Shown here one piece after another: positions 1-10,679 of a DNA stretch of 64,000 nt (within the stretch, counting starts at the first letter, position 1; the number at the start of each line of letters is the position of its first letter). Under the pieces are notes generated by a model. It saw only the letters and a program-made list of their open reading frames with translations, was not told the origin of the DNA and did no database searches. Location: the NCBI GenBank assembly GCA_018873225.1, contig JAEILZ010000006.1, positions 372,001 to 436,000 of the forward strand, given 5' to 3'. A program made the translations under genes and the position numbers. This DNA is from [Phialemoniopsis] sp. UDSM-2020. Lineage: Eukaryota > Ascomycota > Sordariomycetes > Thyridiales > Thyridiaceae.

Positions 1-526
1 GCTGAGGGCGTGGACAAGAGGCTTGTCAAGCTTCTCGACGTAAGTGACAATTTTCTTCTCGATCCCCAGGAACGATTTACTGACATGTGGCATTGCACAG
101 TGGGCCGACCCCCTTCAATGGTCACTTCACCACCACATGAACACTCCGATCTACTACAACGGCCTTATCTGCCTCCTCGGCGACTCAGCCCACGCAACCA
201 CCCCTCACCAAGCCTCCGGCGCCGGCCAGTGCATCGAAGATGCCCTCGTACTCTCTCACATCCTCGGCAACGTCAAGAAACAGGAAGACCTGAACAAGGC
301 CTTCCAAGTCTACGACTCCATCCGTCGACCCCGCGGTCAAAAAGTCGTGCAGACCAGCCAGGAGGCAGGAGACGTCTACACATTCAACCACGCAGAGTGC
401 GGCGACGACATGGACAAGATTGTGGCGAACCTTAGCCAGAGGTTCCTTTGGATCTGGGAGCATGATTTGGATGGGGACCTGAAGAAGGCGGATCAGATGT
501 TGGCCAAGGCGACAAGCACGGCTTGA
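1..526 (+). CDS. FAD-dependent monooxygenase (salicylate-hydroxylase-like), 3' part
   Basis: The 3' end of a class A flavoprotein monooxygenase; the 5' end lies outside the window. The exon ending at 39 and the exon 101-526 join in phase across an intron 40-100, which has donor gtaagt, branch site CTGAC and acceptor cacag. The visible part holds the second FAD-binding motif, GDSAHATTPHQASGAGQ, followed by the CIEDA stretch. In this family that motif contacts the flavin ribityl and phosphate groups. Enzymes of this kind hydroxylate aromatic rings with NAD(P)H and O2, for example salicylate or fungal polyketides. The substrate cannot be told from this fragment. The C-terminal helix region ends at TAG 524-526. 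The next gene, an MFS transporter, lies on the opposite strand and converges on it. Family call is strong; substrate is unknown. Confidence 0.85.
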
Positions 527-917
527 ATGTAGGGCGGTGGAACTTCTGTCTGTGATATTATATTCATAGTTTGTGTATTAGAACAAAATGCAACTATCTT
601 TATGACCACTTCTTCGATTTCTTCACACAGAGGGACACATTCACTGGGACACTGTGATTGAGGCAGCACGTCCGGGTAGGTGTTCAGTGCTGGACATGGA
701 CAAAGAACTGGAGGGGTTTGAACTTCAATTTCATTGTCAAGCAGCAATTGTATTCTGGATTATCCATTCTAACACAAACTACCTGGCATGGAATTGAAGT
801 TCAAACCCCCCCAGCCTGTGATAGATCGTTCGGTATTCAAAGTCGAAGGTCCTGCAACCCAGAATCCTCCATCGACGCTATCACAATCAATTACATACAA
901 GCCAACCGCCACCCCGT
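527..917. other. Intergenic region between convergent genes
   Basis: This stretch separates the convergent monooxygenase and MFS genes. It holds a perfect 18-bp inverted repeat (713-730 and 792-809) but no convincing coding frame. It probably contains both 3' UTRs. Confidence 0.5.
713..809. repeat. 18-bp perfect inverted repeat
   Basis: The left arm GGGGTTTGAACTTCAATT (713-730) is the exact reverse complement of the right arm at 792-809, with 61 bp between. The arms could be terminal repeats of a very small MITE-like element, or form a stem in the 3' UTR of the monooxygenase transcript. No flanking target-site duplication was obvious. Confidence 0.7.
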
Positions 918-2685
918 CTACTCAACCCTGCCAAACTTGAACAAGGGTCCCCTAGCCCGAATCTCCTTGCCCTTCCAGATGAAGATGCCGACGCAGAACG
1001 GGAAGGTGACGATGGGCAAGACTCCGTAGACGATATAAGGGACCGTGGCGCCGCTCTTGGCGATCCACTGCGGCGTGTAGAACGGCGGGTGGAAGCACAT
1101 GAGGTTGAAGAAGAACTGGAAGACAATGGCGCACTCGGCCGCGGACTCGGGGTAGCAATCGGCCATGTAGGTCATGACGACGGTGACGATGATCTCCTGG
1201 CCAAAGACAAAGAGGACGATTCCAAACAAGGGAGCAGCCCAGCCCGAGCCATGTTCCAGCTCGATACCATACAGGAACAATCCCGCCTAAATTCTTGATT
1301 AGTGCTTGGACTTCCACATTGTCACTGTTCAGGATTCGGTGTCTTACAGAGATGGTAACGATGCCAGTACCGCACAGCTTGAGGATCTTCTCCGGTCGCC
1401 ACTCCTCCTCGCGCCTCAGGGCGCGCTTCGCGACAAAGTCACAAAGCGGACCAGCACATAGTTCACCAGTGAAAGCACCAATAAGACCAGAGATGAAACA
1501 GAAGCCGACCTTGGCCACATCCCAGTGGAACTTGCTCGTCGCTCCAAAGTTGAGAGCAAAGCCAGCCGTGTTGGCCACCTCTGTCATGACTCCGATGGAG
1601 ACCCAGAACGAAGGCAGGACAACGGCAGGGTACACGAACATGGCGTAGGGACGGCGGAAGGTCTGCGCCCAGGTCTCTCCTGTGGGGTTCGTGGGCGTGC
1701 GGAAGCCGAGCTTGCGCCAGATCGTCTTCTTTTGCTCAGGAGTCTCTGTGGCGGCTACAGCCCTCTCGTAGATGGTCTCCGGCACGAAGAACAACTGTCC
1801 CATGAACTGGACCACGTAGCAGAATGCCGAGATGTTCATCGCCCAGCGCCATCCCAGAGCGGGATTTTGCTGAACAGAGCCACCCGCCACTCCGCCTAAA
1901 TATTGCATGGCTCGTTAGTAAAGTAGATCTTCAACAAAACCTCAATATGGGTAAGACTTACCGACATAGGGAGCCACGACAAGTAGAATACTGTTGATGC
2001 CCATTCGAGTACCTTTCTCGTGCAGGAAGAACATGTCCGAGATGGACGCCGGACCGATACACAGACCCGCACTGCCGCCGAAACCCATCATCATGCGAAA
2101 GCCCAGAGCCATCGGATAGGACGTCGCTTGCGCAACGCCAATGGCAGCGAACAGTGCGATGATCTGGCTAAGAAGCAGAACCGGTCTCCGGCCGATGCGA
2201 TGGCTGATCGGAATCCAGACCAGAGGGGCGAGCGCGTAGAGGATAGAGGGTGCTGAGCCGATGTAGGTTGCCTGGGACGCCGGAGTGTGGAACTCGGCTG
2301 CGAGAGGATGTGCTCCTGGGGCCTACGAGAAGTGCAAAGTTAGTATTGCTGCAGGTCAAGGTAATTCTTGGTGAATATCTGTGGAATACTTGCAATCAAA
2401 GTCGCGGAAAACTTCACCAGCAACGAGTCGAGAGCGAGGATAAACAATGCCATGTGCTTCTTGAAAGGGCTCCAGTTCTATCTCATTTGTTAGTCTCCGG
2501 ATGTGCCAAGCTGCCTGTCGTCTACATACCAGGGGATCCTCGGGATCATCGCTCGGCTGAGGATGGAGAGGGATGCCGGACTTGGTGCACTTGAGAGCGG
2601 ACATGCCATCCTTCTCAGGACCACCAGTGGTGGCAGACACGGCCTCGGGATCTTGCACTTGGATCATCTTCGTGTCGTTATGCAT
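918..2685 (-). CDS. MFS transporter (DHA1/HOL1-like)
   Basis: A 12-TM major facilitator superfamily permease. My model is complement(join(918..1286, 1348..1895, 1962..2322, 2394..2477, 2530..2685)), giving 505 aa. The short cytosolic N-terminus ends in EDPLNWSPFKKH, a typical entry to TM1 of fungal DHA1 proteins. Motif A appears as SHRIGRRPVLL, and the middle contains a cytoplasmic loop with a WRKLGFRTPTN stretch. The last exon carries TM10-12 and the tail KGKEIRARGP. Three introns have GT..AG ends. The one between exons 2 and 3 keeps frame only with a GCAAGT donor (GC-AG) or a less likely shifted acceptor. Substrate is unknown: HOL1-like and drug/polyamine-type proton antiport are possible. 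It converges on the monooxygenase, but shared function is only a guess. Confidence 0.85.
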
Positions 2686-2899
2686 GGTTGTAGACAGTAC
2701 GACGACGTCTTGAAGGACGGAGGTGACAAAAGGGGGATGGGGAGGGAGGGATCAGAAAAAGACTCAGGTCTAGCCACAGCCTTATTCAAATGGAAACTCT
2801 AGAACCCTGGAGTATTTCCCCTGCTCACAGACAGGCCCGGTCGATCCCTTGGAGCATCTTATAATCGACCCCTGGTCGGAACGTTGCAGTGCACGCATC

Positions 2900-2928
2900 C
2901 GTGGCCCAGACGTGGCCCAGACGTGGCC
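2900..2928. repeat. 11-bp direct repeat, 2.6 copies
   Basis: CGTGGCCCAGA occurs at 2900-2910 and 2911-2921, followed by a partial copy at 2922-2928. It lies about 220 bp upstream of the MFS start codon and might be a regulator-binding repeat or replication slippage. Confidence 0.7.
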
Positions 2929-3096
2929 AAGAGAGATAAACCCAGCCCCAGACAAGGTTGGGTTGGTGTCTGTTGGCGCCAAGGGAAGAAGGTGGTTGCT
3001 AAGCATGGAGCCTGGGGCCTTAGGCCACGAGCCAACGAAAGATAAGCTATCTGCTTCCCCCAGATTATTACGGCACGCGTCTTCGCTTTGGCGGCG

Positions 3097-3120
3097 TTGC
3101 GGCTTGCAGACAAGCCGCAA
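3097..3120. promoter_or_regulatory. 10-bp perfect hairpin/dyad upstream of MFS gene
   Basis: TTGCGGCTTG (3097-3106), loop CAGA, then CAAGCCGCAA (3111-3120). It includes CGG and CCG triplets in dyad arrangement, as used by Zn2Cys6 dimers. It lies about 410 bp upstream of the MFS start. A regulatory role is inference only. Confidence 0.35.
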
Positions 3121-5189
3121 ACCCCGATTTGTGGAGCTTATCCCAGCAAAAGGGGCCGCTACAGCAGGAATGGGGTCTTCAACCCCGCGCGCTAACCCGC
3201 CGTATCTCCGCCGAATCCCTGGGGTTGGTCTACTAATACGTAAAAGCGAGATGTAGATACGATTTGCTGTTTGTGGATTCAGGCTGAATACGTGTCAGGT
3301 GGTGGCAAGACGTCGGCGATTTCCTTTATCGAGTCTACCTAGGTATCTAGTTCATCTAGGGGTGGCTTTGTTCAAGCCAGCTAGATGAGCCTAGGGCATG
3401 AACAAATAGTTGCTCCGATGGATGTATGTTCTCGCCGAGCGTTTGTCTACTATCCTCTTGATAGTGAAACATGGAGTGGAACGACCGATAAGCCTCTGAT
3501 TCCCCTTCAGTCTTCTTACTACCGTTTTTCCTCTATCCGCGGTACTCTACTGCTTCTCACTGGAAAGTCCGCCTCGCTCGGATTGACCACCTCGGCAGCA
3601 TCCTGCTTCTTGGAGCGAGCGTTCTTTTTGTCTTTGGACTACGACCGGTTCCCTGTTACACATGCTCAGGCAAGGTTGCCTCCATTGACGCGGATAATCC
3701 AGGCCGGTGCGCAATGATAACTTAGAGGAAAGCCCGCTTTCGTGACAGGACAATGTGTCCATGTGCGAGTCCATGATCTGATAAGCGTCGGGAGAGTAAT
3801 GAAGCGGCAGATTTGAAATTTCGAGATGACGAGGAGCAAGGTTCTTTACGCATCTTACCCCAGCCTGGTCACCTCGTGGCAAGCTTTCCGACGGCCGAGA
3901 GCGGCGGAGTCGTGGAACCGGACCCGGCTCCACATGGCAGAAAGCTCATAGCCCTGCATCGAGAACGGACAATGACCTGAACGCTAGTACAAGCTGGCGT
4001 ATCTGCGACCCAGTTAGTTGGTCTCACTCATTACGAGTGGTTCAAAGACTCTGTGACTGTGTGCGGACTTGGTAAGACTTGTTTCGGCCTCGATTTGCGT
4101 GGATGTGTGCTGTGCGCCCTGTGCAGCCACGGAGAGTAACCCCACCATAGGTTGTAATGCCAGAACGTCGCGCACTGCTTCTGTCCTCAGTTGAGACGAC
4201 AAAAAGGCCAGTCTAGACAGAGCTTACCATTTGCAGGAGCATCTTAATTACTTCTAGTGTTCTTGGAAAATCATTTACAGGACTCGTTAGGGCAGGCTCT
4301 CCTCTTGTGAGTCGTGCGCTCGTGTGTGACCTGGCTAGAGGAAGGCTGACGTCCGCTCGGGGGTTCCAGCCTCGAGAGCGGATGCGGTACTCAAAGGCAT
4401 GTGGCCCAACTCTCTTTCTTTTTTAGGGCTCGAGTAACAACGCACATCATCTCAAATCACAAATCCAGTCAAGTCCCCTTCAAACTGTATCATGTTCACC
4501 CTCATCACGCCTTTCTCCACCCCTCATGGCGCCCACATCTGGAAACCCATGACATCGGGACCACAGGACATGGCAATAGCGGGTTCGAAGCAACAGCACA
4601 AGCGTATGTTATTGAGGTGCCGGTAACCCACCCGCTGCAAGCACAAAGTCTAATGTTACAAGGTACTTGATCATGACAGGCAGTCTGAGCTGTGCGCTGT
4701 CAACGTGAGGCAAGTTCCGATTCTTCATGTCCCAGACTTGAAGCTAGTGATTGGCGTGGGCGGCAGTGCTTCTAGCATAGCTGACGCCTCCTTCCACCCA
4801 GTAGTGATATGCAAGCTAGCTGGAGTTCAAGTATCTCCAGTGCCATTTCGAGTGCTTCGTGCTTCCTCATCGTCATCACGATGGAAAGCATCTAGCAATA
4901 AACCGGAGGGATGAGGGCGGTGTTTAAAAATCCCGGAGGACAACATATCAAGGCTGAGTCATCATGGAGCAGAATCATATCACTGTTCATCGCAGCTGGA
5001 CTTGTAATTTTTAGACCTCAATCTCAATTATTCGGGTCCAGCCCATTCCCAGTCTGTCTCGCTAATTTGCCAGGCTCTTGGTCATTGCCAAACCCTGGCC
5101 GATTCCATCCTGCGATCTTTTTCTAATGTACAGAGGCATACTGTGGGCCTCCCATGATCCCAAATAGCCGTTGCGTGGCGGTTGGCCGC

Positions 5190-6322
5190 TTAGAACATGA
5201 GTTCCGTAAGCTGCTCAGCCTGAGGCGAGCCAAAGAAGGTCGAAAGGCGGGCAGGCATCTCCTCCAAGCCCTGAGGCCAAAGACCATTCTCATCCGCACC
5301 GTCCAGCTGCCGCAGATGCGTCAGAACCAGATGCCGAAAGTACAGGACGCAATCCTGCACCTCGGGTTCGTCCTCCGGGTAAACGATGCACTCGGCAGTG
5401 ACTGCGAGGCGCTCCAGTGGCACACCTCGGCGTACTTCCACCCGAGAACCCCTGTGATGTTGAAGTCGTTGTCAAACAGAAGGTTTTCGAAATTCAGGTT
5501 CATGTGTGTCAACACAAAGGGTCCCTCGAGTCGGTCTTCGAGAAGGGCCGCGCGCAGGACATTGTCTAGGCTGGTCAAGTCCTCCCGGCCTTTGCCTCGT
5601 TGCTTCTTCTTGGCTTCATTCTGGTAGGCCTCAGGGAGAAACCTCTCGAACCAATCCAGAGACGTCGAAATCGTCCCGTTATTGTGAGGGACAACAACCG
5701 AGAGCGGGTCGTTCTCATTGCTGGGCATGGTCAGATGACCCATCTCTGAGAAGCAGATCTTCTCAAGTTGCCAAAGAAGGCTTGCCAACTGCTTAGCAAC
5801 TTTCTCAAGGTGAAGGTCTGGGATCGTGGTGGCAAGGGTGTTGGACAAGCAGTTGCCAGGGAGGCATGTTGTCAAGGCGAAAGGGAATCCGAAGCCGGCA
5901 ATGGCAGCGTCGCTGGCATCGTGGGTCATCACCTCCGGAACAGAGATGAAGGTGGTGCACCGAACGTGCTTGGTAGTCGCGGCCTCGATGTCGATATCCT
6001 CCAAGTATTTGGCGCGATCCAGGTTGGTCATGCGGAGGTATGGCACCTTTACGATCCAGATCATTCCGTCCGAGAAGTACATCTTAAAGATGACGTTTGT
6101 GCTGCCGTAAGTGAAGTTTCGCCGGTCAATGATGCAGGCCAATCCGTTCTCGGGTCTGTCTTGGCGATGGTCTTGGTCTCCTCCTTGAGTTCTCAGAATG
6201 ATCGCCTTCTCCTCCACGTACTTGAACTTCCCATGTCGCAGAATATCCTCGATCAGGCTGAACGTCTCGGGTTCGTCGCGTTCCAGGACCGGCAGGCCTT
6301 TCCAAGGCTTAAAGAGCGCCAT
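5190..6322 (-). pseudogene. Aminoglycoside phosphotransferase (APH)-like pseudogene
   Basis: Starts at ATG 6322 and reads as a fungal APH/choline-kinase-fold protein for about 300 residues. The frame breaks near 5419-5426. Homologous-looking sequence (PLERLAV and a further ~75 aa, to the stop at 5190) continues in another frame, so one base appears lost. The kinase core is also damaged. The Brenner-type loop reads THMNLNFENLLFD, where Asp is expected in place of the first Asn after HM, and the metal-binding Asp of the I-D-W motif reads VLGWK. The losses at Asp>Asn and the expected Glu>Lys are G-to-A changes. Even without the frameshift it would be an inactive pseudokinase. Family members are a large fungal group of mostly unknown substrates. 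Confidence is good for the family, moderate for pseudogene status. Confidence 0.65.
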
Positions 6323-6607
6323 GGTTGTTTGTTGTCAGTCTGGATACCGAGTCGTCTAGATCAGCAGGTTAGAAGCAATTTGAAAGACTGGATGGTTTCT
6401 ATGTCTGGAGATACCTTTCGTGGAAGAATCGATGTGGCGTGAGCTGTCAGCAGGGGTGTGATAGAGTTCGAAAAGTTCCTCTTCTCTTCGCAAAAGAGCT
6501 ACACCTTGCGTTCAGATTCGTTTCACTAAACAGTAGGGCTTCACCTTCTCTTTCCATTTGAGTCCAGGAAGTTCCTCCGATAATTAGCCGACTAAGTTTT
6601 AGGGCAC

Positions 6608-6618
6608 CTATATAAAGG
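6608..6618 (+). promoter_or_regulatory. TATA box with CT-rich 5' leader
   Basis: CTATATAAAGG is followed by a pyrimidine-rich leader (CTCCTTCCTTCCTCG, then repeated CT blocks to about 6730). This is the classic look of a strong filamentous-fungal core promoter on the plus strand. What lies downstream is broken coding sequence, so the promoter may be a relic. Confidence 0.5.
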
Positions 6619-7139
6619 CTCCTTCCTTCCTCGAACTCAATCTCCTTTCTTCCAGCAACAACAATTTCGCTCGCCTCAACGCGCTCTCACTCACGCAACC
6701 TTCACTCATCCTGCTTCCTCCTCCTCCTTGTACATTATCACTACTATTATGAACCCTAGGTTCTTTATATATATCTCCCCTTTATCAACAACTCCCTTTT
6801 GGTGTGCACCAGGGCACACAAAGTAAGTGCATTCTCTTTTCATCTTCAAGAGCTCCCTCCGCTACCCTCACGGTGGCGTTCCAATATTTCTCTTTTCTTG
6901 TTTCAGACTCTCGCTCTTTGCCTACTCGCTGCGCTGAGTCTGCATTGATGCTCATATCCATTTTCACATCCGTTCACCTTGCGTTTCACTTTTGCTTCAC
7001 TGAACATCCCACCAACATTTTCCCTCGACCCAGAAATTTCAACCTTGACTCGATTTGTGCTTCCGAACTCTCCATATTTTGAATTCTCGGCAATTCAAAT
7101 GCAATCTCACAGACATTAACAACCCCTTGCTATCCCTGA

Positions 7140-8200
7140 TTCACCAAGACAGAAACTCCTTCTGACCCTCATCTGTCTAGAGTTGCGAACAAGACCCAGC
7201 GAAGCAATCGTGCTGGGGGCATCCCCATCAACAAGATCACGCTGTCTACCGGAACCAGCCAATTTCTTCAAGAGCTTGCCGGAAACGCAATGACGACGAC
7301 TGTGGTCTCCAATATCATCATTGGCGCCATTGCAGCGGACCGAGCCGTATCTCCAAAGGCTTTTACAGCCATCTCCGCTGAAGGCAATGCGATCCCGCCG
7401 CCAAACTCATCTCGCCTGCGCTTGGCCGTGGTTGGCCGAGAACAAGCGCTCCCCAAGCGCAACTGGGCCTCTAGTAGAGACCCAGCATATGACCGATGGG
7501 GGTTAGTTGGACGAGTCAAGGCCTGCTTTTTGTTGAGTAGTTGAAACACCATCCGCAACACTAGTCAAACCACTTTCATTGATACAGTAACGCTGATGCT
7601 GTGGCAATGGGTATCACATACAAGGACGATATGAGCATCGCTCCTGGTATTGGTCTTGGTATTGCTGAGATGACTGATTGGTCTACCTGAACCTACGAAG
7701 AGGCTAGTGTGAGCGAAATTGTCGAGTCGCTTCAGCGTGGTAAGCGTTATTATTTTTGCCTTTATCCCTCTTAAATGAGCTCTGGGCCTCATCTAACCAT
7801 CTCAATCATCGCAGATGCTCGTCTACAGCCTTGATTCACATCGGAGTTCCTCTCCTTTGCCGTCTTGAGCCAACGTTCTCCTCACAGGAAGCTACAAGGA
7901 GGACAGCATCCATTCCCTGTATCGCGATGAAACCCTTCTGATCTGCAAGACTTGTCTTGCTACGGCCTGCACAACAGAAGCGCTGCAAGAAAATTCTTCG
8001 GACGTCCTGCGTATTTCCAGCGGGAAGTACCCCTACAAGCCGACCGTTGGCATGCACTACGACGGTCTCTACACAGTGGTCAAGCAAGATGCTGGCCCCA
8101 AGAGCGAGCTCGGCAACAAGTCGGCAAGCGCGAGTTTGCGATCCTAGGCGGCTCTTGGGATCGTCGCCAGGAACTGAATCCTCGATGATACTGAGTTCAA
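7140..8200 (+). pseudogene. SRA-YDG domain gene relic
   Basis: Protein-like text in changing frames. The clearest block is 7875-8147, opening VLLTGSYKED and later reaching LRISSGKYPYKPTVGMHYDG then LYTVVKQ. The order of a (V)LTG/SG-Y-x-D strand, a conserved core, and a K-Y-x-Y-x-P-x-x-G-x-x-YDGLY-x-V strand is that of the SRA-YDG fold, which binds modified cytosine in UHRF1 and related fungal proteins. The middle of the domain is short. The upstream frame has stops, and the frame ends at TAG 8145-8147 while a compatible tail (QVGKREFAILGG) continues in another frame. An intron-like segment with gtaagc and an atcgcag acceptor precedes 7814. I read it as a decayed gene; a highly split active gene is unlikely. 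Confidence 0.45.
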
Positions 8201-8479
8201 CTCTTTCCAGTTCTGGCCCAGTTTGAACGCCTGAGTGAGACAGTGCACCGAGCCAGCCTCCGCATAGTATTAGCACCCCTACCCAGCTTTTGCAAAGTAT
8301 GTACCTGAGCTTGACTTGAGCACAAAGACTTTTCTTTGAATGAATCACAAGTTTTCACTACTTTTGGGTTTCTTGCTAACATTGGAGATGATAGCAGTCC
8401 GAGCCCACTCGTTTTCGGAAGCAGCCTTCCTCGGCGTCGCCCTGGGACGCAAGCTGATACACAGTTCCTCCTGAGTTCG

Positions 8480-8750
8480 ACCAAGTGGGTGCGACTTGGG
8501 AAGGATGGTGTCTGAGTCTAGGATGGGTATGATACCGCAATCACCCACTGGCTCTTCGGAACCCGGAGGCAAGATCAACAATGTCCCCCTTCGAGCTCGG
8601 CAAGAACCTCCACAACAGCCTGGAGTATTTGAAAGAGTCAAATCCTGGTCATCCCATCGTACTCGTGGCCCACAGTCTCGGTGGCAACGTTGTCAAAGAG
8701 ATGCTCAGCTCGGAATTCCCTCATTCGACTTTCGATGATGGAGCTCTCTC
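8480..8750 (+). pseudogene. Alpha/beta-hydrolase (SERAC1/DUF676-like) relic
   Basis: From 8581 one frame gives MSPFELGKNLHNSLEYLK followed by HPIVLVAHSLGGNVVKEML. This is the nucleophile-elbow region of the SERAC1/DUF676-type lipases that form the N-termini of many fungal NLR-like proteins; Ser is in the HSLGG codons at about 8671-8685. A compatible upstream piece (ITHWLFGTRRQD) sits in a different frame at about 8535-8580. The frame then runs into a TA-rich block at 8750. Neither the first strand of the hydrolase nor any NB-ARC follows. I call it a truncated, frameshifted remnant. Confidence 0.5.
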
Positions 8751-8917
8751 TCTATATATATACATACACACTCACACATACACCCACACATTCTGCTGAT
8801 TTCGTCTCGCGCGAACTCTGCCCCCATCTCATCGAATTTCCCTTCCACAACGTATCTTCCCTTCGTCCATTCATCCCCTATCATTACCACTCCTAGTCCT
8901 GCGATCTCTCCAGAGCT

Positions 8918-10010
8918 ATGGATCGATCGCTCCTGGACAGTCGCGGTCTAGCCCTTCCAAGTGGTCATCGGACGTGGCCCGAATACATCCAACAACGCCG
9001 TGCTCCCTCAGCGTACTCCCTCTCGTCTGATGGTATTATCGATGCCATCGTCGACGTTCTCCTCGCTCCGGTCATCAACGCAGCCAAGCAGATCGAGTCA
9101 ACGATCAAAGTGCTCTTTCCTCCTGCATTCCGACCTTGAACTACCCGATTATGGATCCAGTACGAGCCGACAGAGTGGCTCTCGACTCTATATATACAGC
9201 AACGCCGCCAATCTTTCGGTCACGGGCTTCAACCTGGAGCTCCACGGCCTGGGAAAGAACCCTTTGCCCGTCCCCGAGCGGCCGGGCCACTTCTACATCG
9301 TCCCGGACGCCCGCGGCTATTTCGGCGCCGTCGCCCACATGCCGAGCGAGGCCGTCGACATCGACGGCATCCCCAACTATGCCGTCTACGTCGGCGAGGT
9401 CTTCGAGCAGCACCACGCGCTCAAGATCTGCCAAGCTTGTCTTCTGGGCGTGTCTCCGAAGATTTCAGCTGATCTTCGTACTCCAAACCGCCATGATCCG
9501 CCTGTCCCGACTTCGCACCAGAAGAGCTCTAAGATCTTAGCGGTGATTTTCAGGATCCTTGAGATCCCCAAGGACGAGAAGATCGTTCTGTTCTTGCCGT
9601 TCGAGACTATTCGTGAGCAACTCATTGGAGCTTTACTAGACATCCAGGACCAGACTGAACCCATTACCGGTTTGATCCTCGAGGATGTTAGTGCGAATAT
9701 CGAGGCGTTCAAGTCTGGAAAGTATCGTACCGCGCTATCATCCGCGCATTGGACAGCCCAGACTCCACCCTTGAGGCCAACAACGCCGCGCGCAATGCCC
9801 GCTTCGAGAGGCTTGGCCCCTTTTTTCGGTCCCAAAAGGACGGGACAAGAGTCAGCTATGAAAGGCCCAAAGATTGCTGGGAAAGGGAATACCGGTGAGT
9901 AGACCTTCATTCCTCAACTCAATGACGAACCAGATACTGACTGCACCTTGCAAAGCAGGAAATTTGAGAGAGCGGATCAAGGGATGGGAATCAGTGCCAG
10001 GGGCACCAAC
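8918..10010 (+). pseudogene. Unknown protein relic A (TGFNLE module)
   Basis: No known family recognised. A natural-looking segment in one frame (DGIIDAIVDVLLAPVINAA and on) stops near 9139. After a TATATACAG acceptor at about 9198, a second segment reads NLSVTGFNLELHGLGKNPLP, then a DARGYFGAVAH block and VYVGEVFEQHH. It continues with IPKDEKIVLFLPFETIREQL in the same frame to about 9735. There a one-base shift is needed to follow RALDSPDSTLEANNAARNAR to an intron-like gtgagt..gcag (9894-9958). The 942-nt open frame 8961-9902 therefore mixes real and out-of-frame text. A shorter copy of the TGFNLE module lies at 15386-15477. Confidence 0.45.
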
Positions 10011-10089
10011 ATACATACCATGATTGGGATGAAGGCATCATCCAGGCCACCACCTCCCCGCCTGAGGACGGCCTCAGGACCTGGAGCGA

Positions 10090-10600
10090 GAGAAGTGGAC
10101 TCCCACTTCCTGGGGTCTATCCCAGGGTGGCTTCGCCCTGTACACCCCATGGGACCGATTCTTCGCGGACTTCCTTGATGATTCAGACATCACAGATGCC
10201 AATCTGAAGGTAGGAGACTGGCGACTTGCCAAAGACTTGGCGTTTGTCCGCCAGCGCCGTCCCATCGGCCAGGTGAATGACTGGGACAGCCACAGCGACT
10301 TGGTGCTGCAGCAGTTCATACCCATGACGAGCCAGGCACGACCGGCCGGCGAAGACATTGCCGATCTGTATGAAACCATGCCGGCGCCGATCTTGCTTCA
10401 AGAAGATGAGCAATGGCGTTATCACCAAAGATCAGCCCGCTGAGCCCAACCAGAGCACTGAGCCCGAGCAGTCGATTCTGTCCGAAAGCGCGGAGGATCT
10501 CGTCGGAGACTGCAAAAGAGCACGATGGCAAGACCCATAATGAGGCGTCACAGGAAGACAGCATTCCCTCGGCTCCAGCACAACACAACTCCCATTCTTA
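10090..10600 (+). pseudogene. Unknown protein relic B
   Basis: An acidic, protein-like frame runs from about 10140 to TGA 10441-10443: WDRFFADFLDDSD, then VGDWRLAKDLAFVRQRRPIG and QQFIPMTSQARPAGEDIADL. A further piece rich in Glu/Pro/Ser (EPNQSTEPEQSILSESAEDL) lies in another frame to about 10510, and its tail (HDGKTHNEASQEDS) in a third. It may be the C-terminal half of relic A, since orientation and spacing fit. No family recognised. Confidence 0.4.
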
Positions 10601-10679
10601 GGGACAGTGTCACTTGTACTATATATATTTCCTTCGTCCTTTATATATACACAACACTCACCAAATCGTCCGCCCCACA

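Larger units (their letters stand above)
2686..5189. other. Gene-poor stretch with small repeats
   Basis: Both strands were read; only short, unconserved-looking frames are present and no gene is called. The segment nearest the MFS start (2686-3250) is likely its promoter. It contains a tandem CGTGGCCCAGA repeat and a strong hairpin, listed separately. The remainder, to the stop of the phosphotransferase pseudogene, shows nothing I can support. Confidence 0.5.

Noticed and set aside
4560..4600. tRNA-like GGGTTCGAAGC string
   Set aside because: No matching acceptor stem, anticodon arm or cloverleaf could be drawn around it.
8961..9902. A 313-codon open frame as one intact gene
   Set aside because: Its first third looks like an out-of-frame reading (Ser/Arg-rich) of a more natural frame beside it, and its last part also has a better neighbouring frame. 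It is better read as a frameshifted relic.
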